NCBI RefSeq assembly: GCF_012027615.1
Contig: NZ_SNUT01000001.1
Coordinates: 62,001 to 126,000 of the forward strand
Direction: 5' to 3'
DNA from: Thermococcus sp. 21S7
GTDB lineage: Archaea > Methanobacteriota_B > Thermococci > Thermococcales > Thermococcaceae
Length of the DNA stretch: 64,000 nucleotides
Below, piece by piece: positions 18,138-26,792 of this stretch (its first letter is position 1; each line of letters begins with the position of its first letter). The notes below the pieces were generated by a model, which worked only from the letters and a program-made list of their open reading frames with translations, made no database searches and had not been told where the DNA came from. The position numbers were made by a program, and so were the translations under genes.

Positions 18138-18392
18138 TTAATCCCCCTGACCGTTGACGTCGCCTGCTCCATTGCCCCCAGGGACTTTGAGGGACTCCAC
18201 CTCCTGTTTGAGGGATTCAAGCTTCTCGTTGAACTCCCTCTGCATTTCGCCCATCTTCCAGACGACGAGGCCGAAGGCCATGACGAGGAGACCGAACCCA
18301 ATGGCGCGCCCCTCGGTTACCAGAATACCCACCAGCCCGAGGGCGCTCAGAACGGCTCCAGCGGCCTCAAGGGTGTCGTAACTCTCCCCCAT
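18138..18392 (-). CDS. Small membrane protein with C-terminal coiled coil (a)
   Basis: 84 residues. Two hydrophobic stretches (about 12-28 and 31-47) are followed by KMGEMQREFNEKLESLKQEV, a short coiled coil, and a Gly/Asn/Asp-rich tail. No family recognised. It overlaps the end of the preceding similar gene by 26 bases, so the two are co-translated. Both share the plan membrane hairpin plus coil, which suggests they may pair with each other. Confidence 0.6.
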   Translation of the reverse strand: MGESYDTLEAAGAVLSALGLVGILVTEGRAIGFGLLVMAFGLVVWKMGEMQREFNEKLESLKQEVESLKVPGGNGAGDVNGQGD

Positions 18393-18618
18393 CTCTCGTG
18401 TCCTCCCTTCCGTTCCTGAGTGCCTCTAGCTCCTCCTTAATGGTTCTCACCTCACCGCTGAGCTCCCACATCTTAACGATAAGAACGACAAGCAAAGCCA
18501 GTGGCAGGAGTCCAAGGAAGATCAACATCAGACCGGGACCACCGGGAATGAACGGCGTGAATATCAGGAGTATAAAAAAGATCGCCCCAAGGATAGCCAG
18601 CACGTCGGCGGCTCCCAT
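18367..18618 (-). CDS. Small membrane protein with C-terminal coiled coil (b)
   Basis: 83 residues. Hydrophobic segments at about 4-24 and 28-50, with FIPGGPGLMLIFLG between, then KMWELSGEVRTIKEELEAL, a short coiled coil, and a charged tail. Same architecture as the gene it overlaps downstream. No known family recognised; function not assigned. Confidence 0.6.
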   Translation of the reverse strand: MGAADVLAILGAIFFILLIFTPFIPGGPGLMLIFLGLLPLALLVVLIVKMWELSGEVRTIKEELEALRNGREDTRDGGELRHP

Positions 18619-18664
18619 TCCTTACCACCATGAAAAAGAAGGTAAAGAACTATAAAAAGTTTTC

Positions 18665-21600
18665 TCAGGTGGTCGCCCATATCGGTATGCCCGCATCGAG
18701 GAGCCTTTTCAGTTCCTTGCCTATCGGCGTGCTCTTGCTGACCTTGACGAGGCCCTTCTTGCTCGGCGTCGCCGTGAAGACGTACTGCTCCCCGCCGTAG
18801 AACTTGAGCGGTTTTTTGGCGTAGTCCGGCGAAACCCTCAGGACAATCGTTTTCTTCTTCTCCTCGACCTCGACGGGGAGCTTCTCCCTGGGCCTCTCAG
18901 CTTCCCTCTCGGCGAAGCTCTTGACGTCTATGCTTATGCCGATTCTCTTCTCCAGATCAGTTATGCGCTTGCCCTTCTTGCCGATTATCGCGGGAATGTC
19001 AAACTCGTCGGCGTAGATAACCGCCTTGTGCGGGCTGACTATCTCAACCTCCGCGTAAACGTCTGGAAGGAACTTCTTTATCTCCTGCTTGAGCCTCTTC
19101 TCCGCCAGCCTCAGCGCCGGGGCTTTCTCCTCCTTCTTAACCGGAACGACGCTTATCTCCTCACCGTAGGTGTAGATTTCGTACTCAAGCTCGCCGGTCT
19201 CGAAGTCCCTAACCTCGATTACCGGCCTCGCTAGGTCTTCCTCCCGCATGCCGCTCGGAACCTTGACGAGGTATTCGAGCGTCAGAACCTTGGCGACCCT
19301 TCCAGCCTTGATGAAGATGACGGTGTCGACTATCTGCGGTATCATTCCGAGTTCCACCCTTCCGATGAAGCGCTGGACCGCATCTATCGGCTTCGTCGCG
19401 TGCACAACGCCGACCATTCCAACACCGGCCAGGCGGAGGTCCGAGTAAATCTTAAAGTCGCTCGTCTTCCTCATCTCATCGAATATCGTGTAGTCCGGTC
19501 TCACCAGGAGGAGTATGTCGCCGGTCTTCTCCATCCTGCCGCTCAAAGCCGTGTACTGGGTGATTTCCTCCCCAACCTGGAGGTCGCGCGGCTTTTCCAT
19601 CGTCTTGACAATCCTGCCCATGCTCGCGTACCACTCAGCGAGAGCCTGAGCGAAGGTCGAGTTATGAACCAACACTGGAGTATTGCCAGCAATGAAGTTG
19701 TGGTTGGGAACGGTTATGTCATATACTTCAAACTCGCCCTCAATCACCGTGATTTCCTTAACCCTGTCCCAGAATATGTTCTCGTCGAGCATGAGACGCA
19801 AGTGGGCGAGATACTCCTCTATGAACTCGGCCTTGGTGTAGTAATCCTCCACTGCCTTTTCGATGAGCTCCTTTAGTGTTGTAACTCTAACCTCTGCTCC
19901 TGAAAGGAACAGACTCAGCATCGGCTGAGACATTACACCGTACGTCGAACGCCCTATCCTGTCAAAGAGGCGAGCGAGCAATACCCTGACGTTATCGCTG
20001 AGTGATGCCCACATTTTTGCCTCTCGTTTGAGCAGGCCTGTTTCTCTGTGAAACGCGCTCACCAGCTTGGCTATCGTTGAAGGCATTGGCGTTCTTTTGC
20101 CCTCCAGCCATAGCTTTGGCCCCTCCTGGTCAATTCCATTCCGCATGTAGAACTCTCTGGATACGCGAGAACTGATGAACTCAACGATTTCCCTCCAGCG
20201 GCTCAGCTCGTTCGCATAATCCATGAGGCTCTTGACATCTCTCTCAACTCCAACGTAGTCCCTGTAAATCTGGAGGTATTCCTGATAAATCCTTCCAAGT
20301 CTATCTGGGGAATACGAATTCTTGAGTGGGTTCTTGGTGGGTTTCCGAAGGAGTAAGCCGAGTGTTTTCACGGTCTCTCCCGCTGGAATCGTACCCATGT
20401 TGAGGTTTGTCTTGGTATCCAAATGCCTTTCAAAGCCACTAATCTTGAATTCAGGCCTGACGAGTTCGTAGAACTTCCTGATGCCCTTCGAGTTTTTAAT
20501 GAGTACCCTGTAGTAAGCGCGCCCCCTGACTCTCTTCTCGGAAACTATCGAAGGAATTCCAAGGCGCAGGAGGAGGTAATGAATTCCGTGAGCGAAATCC
20601 CTGCTTGCAGTGGCTATCTCAAGCTCCTTACCGATGTAGCCGTCCCCCTCAAAAACTCCCCTGAGGAAGGCGGCTATTCTCTTCTCATCTGCTCTGAGAA
20701 CAAGCTCAGGTACTCTCAGGGTTTTCGCCTTCTCCCTCTCAGGATAGCCGAGAGCCCTCAAGAGCTTCTCTATGGTCTTCGAGTTCCTAACGCGCAACCT
20801 CCCGGGCAAGACAAAGTAAAAGTCCTCCTCGCTCACGTTGAACAGGGACTTCATAAGCTTCTTGAAGTGCTCCACAAGCTTTTCATCGAAGTTATTGAAC
20901 TCAAAGACACTCCCAGAACCTTCTGCCCACATCAGGCCAAGGAACTCGAAGAACTCCTCGTCGAGCTTGATAAATGGAGGGATTTCACGCGAACTCCTGT
21001 GGTTTCTTCCCCGGTAAAATACTCCAGCGGTTTCCTCGGGGTTCGCCTCGGCAATGGGAACAGCCCGTCCATCTCTTAGCCTCGCGAAGAAGCTTTCATT
21101 TACTAACTCACCAACCCAGAGTTTCTCTGGAAGGTCATGTTTCGTGGCGATTTTTCTTGGAACCGCTATTGGGGAACCCTCACTTAGGTTACCCGCGTCA
21201 TCCCACACGACGAAGCCGTTCTTTATCGTTAAGACTGGGTGATTTGGACTGAGTGTTATCTCCCTCCCTGTAGAGGTTTTCAGCTTGATTAACCTTGTTT
21301 CTTTCCTCCTGTGGACCTTAATGACTTCCTGAACCTCGACCCGATTGTGAGATAGCGTTATGACTCTCGTTCCTGGTTTAAGACTTGAAATTGGAGCAAA
21401 CGTTCCATCTGCCAACAGAACTGGAGTTTCAGGGGGCAAACACTTTCCCTCGCCAGGGGCACCGGCTATAAGAAGGCCCTGAGCCTTGTCCCTGAGCCTC
21501 TCCAAAAGCTTCTCGCTCAGCTCGTAGTCCTCTATGCTCAGCTTCTTGACCGGCCTGACGGCGGTAATCTCAATCCTGTCGGCGAAGGGCGGCTTCGCTA

Positions 21601-22255
21601 TGACGATGCGGTAGTTCCTGAGCTGGACAACCGTTGCTCCGGGCTCGTCGAGCTCGATGAAGCTGTCGGGTTCTCTCTTGGCCCTCTCGACTATGTCGTC
21701 CGCTATCTCTTCAAGCTCCTCGTCGCTCAGCGGTTCTTCCCCTATCGGGACAAGTTTCCACTCGCCGGGCTTTCCCTTCTTCGCGAGCGGCCTCACTCCC
21801 CCCTTCAGGTGGACGCTCATGGTCGTCTCGTCGAAGAAGTCCTCAAGGCGGTGCCTTACCTCCCTCCTGGCGGTGAGGTAAATAACGTCTATACCCTTTG
21901 CCACCGCGATGTCCCTCTGCACCCCGTCGCCCGTTATCAGGGTGGCGCCCAGTTCCCTGGCTATCTCCCTGACCATGTTGTCTATCTCCCCGGATTTGGC
22001 TCCTTTTATCTGCCAGAGCTCCGGTCGTTCCCCGTGGAACTCCAGGATAATCCTGCCCTCGTTTGCCATTTCGCGGAGCTTTTTGAGCTCCTCAAGACCG
22101 GTGTGGCCTATCGCCTTCCCCTCGTTGGCCTGGTGCTCTATCTCCGCAACGACGGCCTCTGGTACGATGACCTTGACCCTTCCCTCAACGCCCGCGAGGA
22201 ACTGTGTAAGTCTGCCGTCAACAATCACGCTCGTATCGGCAACAAACATTCTCAT
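18665..22255 (-). CDS. PIN-domain/PilT-type ATPase with KH domain, interrupted by an intein
   Basis: 1196 residues, of which 594 (residues 272-865) are an intein; the spliced protein would be 602. The N-terminal PIN domain has FVADTSVIVDG, EAVVAEIEHQ and LITGDGVQRDIA (acidic nuclease residues). The PilT/VirB11-type ATPase follows, with Walker A GAPGEGK|ST split by the intein and Walker B-like TIFDEMRKTSD, and a KH domain holds IIGKKGKRITDLEKR. Family knowledge: archaeal PINc-ATPases, suspected in RNA handling, role unproven. ATG 22255 follows GAGGTGAGAGAG; a longer reading to 22306 lacks a site. Confidence 0.9.
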   Translation of the reverse strand: MRMFVADTSVIVDGRLTQFLAGVEGRVKVIVPEAVVAEIEHQANEGKAIGHTGLEELKKLREMANEGRIILEFHGERPELWQIKGAKSGEIDNMVREIARELGATLITGDGVQRDIAVAKGIDVIYLTARREVRHRLEDFFDETTMSVHLKGGVRPLAKKGKPGEWKLVPIGEEPLSDEELEEIADDIVERAKREPDSFIELDEPGATVVQLRNYRIVIAKPPFADRIEITAVRPVKKLSIEDYELSEKLLERLRDKAQGLLIAGAPGEGKCLPPETPVLLADGTFAPISSLKPGTRVITLSHNRVEVQEVIKVHRRKETRLIKLKTSTGREITLSPNHPVLTIKNGFVVWDDAGNLSEGSPIAVPRKIATKHDLPEKLWVGELVNESFFARLRDGRAVPIAEANPEETAGVFYRGRNHRSSREIPPFIKLDEEFFEFLGLMWAEGSGSVFEFNNFDEKLVEHFKKLMKSLFNVSEEDFYFVLPGRLRVRNSKTIEKLLRALGYPEREKAKTLRVPELVLRADEKRIAAFLRGVFEGDGYIGKELEIATASRDFAHGIHYLLLRLGIPSIVSEKRVRGRAYYRVLIKNSKGIRKFYELVRPEFKISGFERHLDTKTNLNMGTIPAGETVKTLGLLLRKPTKNPLKNSYSPDRLGRIYQEYLQIYRDYVGVERDVKSLMDYANELSRWREIVEFISSRVSREFYMRNGIDQEGPKLWLEGKRTPMPSTIAKLVSAFHRETGLLKREAKMWASLSDNVRVLLARLFDRIGRSTYGVMSQPMLSLFLSGAEVRVTTLKELIEKAVEDYYTKAEFIEEYLAHLRLMLDENIFWDRVKEITVIEGEFEVYDITVPNHNFIAGNTPVLVHNSTFAQALAEWYASMGRIVKTMEKPRDLQVGEEITQYTALSGRMEKTGDILLLVRPDYTIFDEMRKTSDFKIYSDLRLAGVGMVGVVHATKPIDAVQRFIGRVELGMIPQIVDTVIFIKAGRVAKVLTLEYLVKVPSGMREEDLARPVIEVRDFETGELEYEIYTYGEEISVVPVKKEEKAPALRLAEKRLKQEIKKFLPDVYAEVEIVSPHKAVIYADEFDIPAIIGKKGKRITDLEKRIGISIDVKSFAEREAERPREKLPVEVEEKKKTIVLRVSPDYAKKPLKFYGGEQYVFTATPSKKGLVKVSKSTPIGKELKRLLDAGIPIWATT
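19661..21442 (-). mobile_element. Intein with LAGLIDADG homing endonuclease
   Basis: 594 residues in frame in the PIN-ATPase P-loop, between Lys and Ser of GEGK|S. Splicing residues: Cys1 (CLPPETPVL), block B LSPNHPV at 64-70, C-terminal VYDITVPNHNFIAG and ending VLVHN with Ser as +1. Two endonuclease motifs: FLGLMWAEG (167-175) and FLRGVFEGDG (259-268). All are intact, so it should splice and may still home. Its codons look less GC-rich than those of the host gene, in line with separate ancestry. Confidence 0.95.
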
Positions 22256-22363
22256 CTCTCTCACCTCAGAAGATTCGGAACTCTCCTTCGAGTATGCTAC
22301 TTTCAATGGGTGCTACAGCTAAAGGTTCATAAAGGTTTAGCCGAAAAGTACATGGGTGGGACA

Positions 22364-23101
22364 ATGGGTAGGCTGATATCCATAGCCTCCGGCAAGGGAG
22401 GCACAGGGAAAACTACAGTGACCGCAAACCTGTCGATAGCCCTTGGGAAAATGGGCTACAGTGTCTGTGCCATCGATGCTGATCTCACCATGGCCAACCT
22501 GAGCCTCGTCATGGGAATAGACGATGCTTACACGACGATTCATGACGTCCTGGCCGGTAGAGCGACGATAAACGAGTCCATATACGCCACGACCTATGAA
22601 AATGTTCACCTCATACCAGCGTCGATAGACTGGGAGCACGTTATACGCGCAGACCCTAGAAAGCTTCCAAACGTCATACGCCCCCTTAAGAATTCCTTCG
22701 ACTTTGTGATTATAGACTCCCCCGCGGGACTGCAGATGGACGCAATGAACGCCATGCTGAGCGGGGAGGAGGTTCTCCTCGTTACTAATCCGGAAATCTC
22801 ATGCGTCACGGATACGATGAAAGTTGGTATCGTTCTGAGAAAAGCAGGACTCGTTGTTCTGGGATTCGTTCTCAACCGTTATGGAAGAAGCGAGAACGAT
22901 ATTCCCCCCGATGTAGCGGAAGAGGTTATGGAGATTCCCCTTCTGGCAGTCATTCCCGAAGACCCTTCCGTGAGGGAGGCAACCCTGGAGGGTGTCCCAG
23001 TTGTCGAGTACCGTCCAAACTCGGAGGGTGCAAAGTCATTCATGGAACTGGCCGAAAGAATAGCAAGGATATCGGGCTTCAAAGCCAGGGTGATGAGATG
23101 A
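22364..23101 (+). CDS. MinD/ParA-type ATPase
   Basis: 245 residues. Deviant Walker A KGGTGKTTV (residues 11-19), AIDADLTMANL, VIIDSPAGL: the MinD/ParA/Mrp family. It lacks an obvious C-terminal MinD membrane helix, though the end (IARISGFKARVMR) is mildly amphipathic. Role in cell positioning or cofactor assembly cannot be told. ATG 22364 is preceded by GGTGGGACA; an ATG at 22352 is possible. Its stop overlaps the GPN GTPase start (ATGA), so the two form a unit divergent from the PIN-ATPase gene. Confidence 0.85.
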   Translation: MGRLISIASGKGGTGKTTVTANLSIALGKMGYSVCAIDADLTMANLSLVMGIDDAYTTIHDVLAGRATINESIYATTYENVHLIPASIDWEHVIRADPRKLPNVIRPLKNSFDFVIIDSPAGLQMDAMNAMLSGEEVLLVTNPEISCVTDTMKVGIVLRKAGLVVLGFVLNRYGRSENDIPPDVAEEVMEIPLLAVIPEDPSVREATLEGVPVVEYRPNSEGAKSFMELAERIARISGFKARVMR

Positions 23102-23841
23102 TACTGGCCTTTGTGGGTACCGCCGGAAGCGGGAAGACAAGCCTAACGGAGGCGTTTGGGAGGTACCTAACGGAGAACGGCTACGGAGTCTCGTACGTTA
23201 ACCTGGACACGGGTGTGAAGCGGCTGCCGTACAGGCCGGATCTCGACGTTAGGGCAGAGGTAACCGCCTGGGAGATTATGGAAGAGGGCTACGGTCCAAA
23301 CGGGGCCATAGTGGAGAGCTACGATAGGCTCCTCCCAAGGGTCTCTGAGTACGTTTCTTCAATCATGGAACTGGATGGGGAGAGCGACTACGTGCTCCTC
23401 GACACCCCCGGCCAGATGGAGACCTTCCTCTTCCACGACTTCGGGGTCAGGCTGATGGACGGCCTCCAGGAGCCGCTCGCGGTTTACCTCTTCGGTCCGG
23501 AGGTGCTGAGGAAACCGACGGACTTCTGCTTCATCCGGTTCTTTGGCCTCATGATAGAGCTACGCCTCGGGGCTACCACCGTCCCAGCGATGAACAAGGT
23601 TGACACCGTGGGGAACATTGAGGAATACCGGAGGTACCTAGACGACGTTGAATACCTCACCGCCAGACTCAGACTGGAGCCGTCCACGCAGGGGCTCCTC
23701 GCCCACGGGATGTGCTCGGTCCTCCCCGAGCTGGCCCCTCCAACGAGGGTTCTCTACCTCTCGGCCAGAACGGGAGAGGGGTTCGATGACCTTGAGACCC
23801 TGGCCTACGAGCACCGCTGCACCTGCGGCGACCTGACCTAG
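23098..23841 (+). CDS. GPN-loop GTPase
   Basis: 247 residues. P-loop GTAGSGKTS (residues 7-15), the defining GPN motif in EGYGPNGAIVES near 66, DTPGQMETF near 102, NKVD near 170. Family: homodimeric GPN GTPases (Pyrococcus PAB0955), related to eukaryotic GPN1-3, which help assemble RNA polymerase II; the archaeal role is open. Translation is coupled to the MinD/ParA gene by a four-base overlap. Confidence 0.92.
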   Translation: MILAFVGTAGSGKTSLTEAFGRYLTENGYGVSYVNLDTGVKRLPYRPDLDVRAEVTAWEIMEEGYGPNGAIVESYDRLLPRVSEYVSSIMELDGESDYVLLDTPGQMETFLFHDFGVRLMDGLQEPLAVYLFGPEVLRKPTDFCFIRFFGLMIELRLGATTVPAMNKVDTVGNIEEYRRYLDDVEYLTARLRLEPSTQGLLAHGMCSVLPELAPPTRVLYLSARTGEGFDDLETLAYEHRCTCGDLT

Positions 23842-23935
23842 TTCACCCAAATACGAGGTTTTTGAGAGGACTTTCAGTTGAGGATGCTGGTTGTGAAAAC
23901 TCTTTCAAGGAATAAGGAAGAAGCCTTTTGGCATT

Positions 23936-23953
23936 GTACGTTCAAATCCGTAC
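23936..23953 (+). promoter_or_regulatory. Palindrome before asnB
   Basis: GTACG (23936-23940), 8 bases, CGTAC (23949-23953), ending two bases before the GGTGGGA ribosome site. A possible operator or chance palindrome. Confidence 0.25.
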
Positions 23954-23962
23954 GGTGGGAGC

Positions 23963-25405
23963 ATGTGCCTGATAGCCGGAGGAATAGGTGAGGGTTTAAG
24001 GGAGAGGTTCGCGAGGATGATACTCGCCGGAAAGCACAGGGGAGAGAACTCCTTCGGTGTGTGGACCGATACGGGAGTGCTCAAATCGGAGGACTTCTCG
24101 CGCGTTGCCGAGATTCCGGACGGGAGGGTTGGCCTCCTTCAGTGCCGGCTGGCGATGACGGGCTCGCCCGGCTACACCCAGCCATTCTACAACGACCTCG
24201 TCCTCGTCCACAACGGGGAAATATACAACCACACCCACCTGAGGGGTTACCTGGAGGGAAAGGGCGCCTCCTTCGAGACCGACGTCGACAGCGAGGTAAT
24301 CCTCAGGCTCATCGAGCATCTGCTCGGGGAAGGGTTGCGCGTGGGGGAAGCCGTGAGAAAAGTCATGCTCATGCTTGAGGGCGATTACGCGGTGGCTTTC
24401 AGCGACGGGGAGAGGATATACCTCTTCCGCGACCCGGTTGGGATAAGGCCGCTCTACTACTCGCCGAGGGGTTTCTTCGCATCGGAGAAAAAGGTTCTCT
24501 GGGCGATAGGCGAGGAAGCGATTCCCGTGGAGCCCGGGGAACTCGTTGTAATCTCCCGGCAGGGCGTGGAGAGGAAGAGGGTTTTCACGCTCACGGAGCT
24601 GAAGGGGACAGCCCTAACGCAGAAGGGGGCAAAGCGCGCACTTTTGAGCGTCCTGGAGCACGCGGTGAGGGTTAGAACCGGGAAAAAAACCGGAGTCCTG
24701 TTCTCGGGGGGGCTGGACAGCTCACTCATAGCTCTGCTGGCGTCCCGCCACTCCAATGTCGTTCTGTATGCAGCGGGCGCCGAGGGCAGTCCCGACCTTG
24801 AGTGGGCCAGAAGGGCCAGCGAACTCCTTGGACTCCCCCTCAGGGAGTACGTTTTTGACCTGGATGACGTCCGCGAGGCCGTTTCCAGGGTGGTCTTCGC
24901 AATAGAGGAGCCGAACGCCATGAACCTGGCAATAGGCATCCCCCTGTACTTCGCCACGAGACTCGCCGGGGAAGAGGGATGCAGGCTCCTCCTGAGCGGA
25001 CAGGGGGCGGATGAGCTGTTCGGCGGCTACGCGAAGTACCTCAAGAACCCGGCTCTGATGGAGAGTGACCTCCTCGAAATGGGGGAGAAGAACCTGGCCA
25101 GGGACGACAAGATAGCCATGCTCAACTCCGTCGAGGGGCGCGTGCCATTCCTCGACCTGGCGGTCGTATCCGTCGCCCTGAGAACACCGGCAGGCGCAAA
25201 GATTGAGAACGGAGTCAGAAAAGCTGTTCTCAGGAAGGCGGCCGTCGAGCTCGGCCTGCCAAAGGAGATAGCCGAGCGCGAGAAGAAGGCCGCCCAGTAC
25301 GGAAGCCACGCTCAAAAGCTCCTCGAAAAGCTGGCGAAGATGGAAAACCTGACCCTGAGCGGGTACGCTCAAAAAGCCTTCAGAGAGGTTTTTAAACGCG
25401 AATAA
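23963..25405 (+). CDS. asnB: Asparagine synthetase (glutamine-hydrolysing)
   Basis: 480 residues. Cys2 is the glutaminase nucleophile (MCLIAGGIG), with HRGENSFGV and LVHNGEIYNH in the N-terminal Ntn domain. The C-terminal PP-loop synthetase has LFSGGLDSSLIALL near 248, LLSGQGADELFGGY near 350 and NSVEGRVPFLD. It makes asparagine from aspartate, glutamine and ATP. It is shorter than E. coli AsnB, as in Thermococcales. GGTGGGA precedes ATG 23963. Confidence 0.92.
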   Translation: MCLIAGGIGEGLRERFARMILAGKHRGENSFGVWTDTGVLKSEDFSRVAEIPDGRVGLLQCRLAMTGSPGYTQPFYNDLVLVHNGEIYNHTHLRGYLEGKGASFETDVDSEVILRLIEHLLGEGLRVGEAVRKVMLMLEGDYAVAFSDGERIYLFRDPVGIRPLYYSPRGFFASEKKVLWAIGEEAIPVEPGELVVISRQGVERKRVFTLTELKGTALTQKGAKRALLSVLEHAVRVRTGKKTGVLFSGGLDSSLIALLASRHSNVVLYAAGAEGSPDLEWARRASELLGLPLREYVFDLDDVREAVSRVVFAIEEPNAMNLAIGIPLYFATRLAGEEGCRLLLSGQGADELFGGYAKYLKNPALMESDLLEMGEKNLARDDKIAMLNSVEGRVPFLDLAVVSVALRTPAGAKIENGVRKAVLRKAAVELGLPKEIAEREKKAAQYGSHAQKLLEKLAKMENLTLSGYAQKAFREVFKRE

Positions 25406-25432
25406 ACGTTTCTAAACGTCCGTTAATATTCC

Positions 25433-25480
25433 GGCCCTCGACGGGGGATTTTCGTCCCCCCATTCTCCTCGGCCCCGAAC
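25433..25480 (+). terminator. Hairpin region after asnB
   Basis: GGGGGA (about 25443-25448) pairs with TCCCCC around a TTTTCG loop, followed by a second G-rich copy (CGAACGGGGGC). Together they may end the asnB transcript before the next promoter (GCTTAAATAAGC, about 25507-25518). Confidence 0.35.
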
Positions 25481-25548
25481 GGGGGCAAACGATTGCGTGA
25501 AAAAGGCTTAAATAAGCTTCTTCCCAATGTAGAAGCAGGTGAAAAGGC

Positions 25549-26754
25549 GTGATAGGGAAAAAAAGCCTTGTAATCTTCATCAGTCTTATCTTCATCCTGA
25601 GCTCCGCTCCCCTCCCGCGCGCGTCCGCGGAGAATGCCCGGCTGATCATCCTGGTCAGCGACAACGAGGCCGACTGGGCGATAGCCGGGAACGTGGCCGA
25701 CCTCCTAGGGGCACATCTCATAGTCAGCCCCTGGGGCACCTACGACCCTGCGGTGAGCGCCGAGATACTCAGCGTCGAGCCGGAGAAGGTGATAATCGTG
25801 GGCGGCCCGGTGGCGATACCCGAGGAGTACACAAAGGATTTTGATGAGTTCGGAATCCCGTACGAGCGCTGGTACGGTGAAACCAGGTACGAGACGAACC
25901 TCGTGGTAATCCAGGCGCTCAAGGAGGAGTTCCCGGATGCCTTCGGGGAGATAGGAACCGTCGTCATAGCCAACGGACGCGATGCCCTGGCGATAGACGG
26001 CTACCTGGAGGCCATGAAGCTGAGACCCTACGAATTCGAAGGGAAGCCGATTCTCGTACTGACCGACGGGGGCAGGGAAAACGCAACGATAACCGCCCTG
26101 GAGCGCTTTACGCACGTATCTGAAGTCAAGTACGCGGCGACTTATTCTGGCCGGGAGGAGCCGATGTTCCCCCTGAATCGGGAAAAGATAGAAGCATGGA
26201 TGAAGGGTCACTTAGCCTCCTACAACGAGGGCGACCTCGCCCAATCCCCCACGAGGGATGAAGTTTACTCCCTGCTCATCAACGTTCAGAACAAAACAAA
26301 CCGCGCCGAAAAGCTGCTCGACGGTCTCAGAGTCCCCGATGCCAGAAGAAAGCTTGAGGAAGCGGAGAATGCCCTAAGCATGGCCTGGAACGCGTACAAC
26401 TCAGGCGATTATTCCAAAGCGTACAGGCTCGCCATGATGGCGAGTTTCAACGCAGACTTCGTGGTATCGCGGGCGTACCGCGAGATGAGAACCGTGTATC
26501 AGGGACTGCCAAACATGCAGCTGCAGGCGGAGATTCATCAGTTTGAGGTTATGGCAAGGGTTCTTAAGAAGAAGGGCTACGACGTGGGCGAGCTTGAGTC
26601 CCTCATCAGCCAGGCGAAAGAGGCCCTACGGAAGGGCGAATACTCCATCCTCCTGAACGATTTGATTCCACAGATAAGGGATGCGCTGGCCGAACTCACC
26701 ACCAAGAAACCCTCGCCTGGAACGCCCGGTGGAAGGCACAGAGGCAAACCATAA
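25549..26754 (+). CDS. Secreted protein with cell-wall-binding repeat 2 (CWB2-like) domain
   Basis: 401 residues. Signal peptide 1-27 (basic MIGKKS, hydrophobic core, ending PRASA). Residues about 30-200 carry CWB2-like features: VIIVGGPVAIPEEY, RWYGETRYETN, VVIANGRDALAIDGYL. The rest is helical with two ERM-like charged segments (KAEKLLDGLRVPDARRKLEEA region). In bacteria CWB2 binds wall polymers; in an archaeon it probably acts at the S-layer, and its ligand is unknown. GTG 25549 follows AGGTGA. Confidence 0.72.
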   Translation: MIGKKSLVIFISLIFILSSAPLPRASAENARLIILVSDNEADWAIAGNVADLLGAHLIVSPWGTYDPAVSAEILSVEPEKVIIVGGPVAIPEEYTKDFDEFGIPYERWYGETRYETNLVVIQALKEEFPDAFGEIGTVVIANGRDALAIDGYLEAMKLRPYEFEGKPILVLTDGGRENATITALERFTHVSEVKYAATYSGREEPMFPLNREKIEAWMKGHLASYNEGDLAQSPTRDEVYSLLINVQNKTNRAEKLLDGLRVPDARRKLEEAENALSMAWNAYNSGDYSKAYRLAMMASFNADFVVSRAYREMRTVYQGLPNMQLQAEIHQFEVMARVLKKKGYDVGELESLISQAKEALRKGEYSILLNDLIPQIRDALAELTTKKPSPGTPGGRHRGKP

Positions 26755-26792
26755 TCCTTTTTAACGCCTCCCCTCCACTTTCTTCGGTTAAA

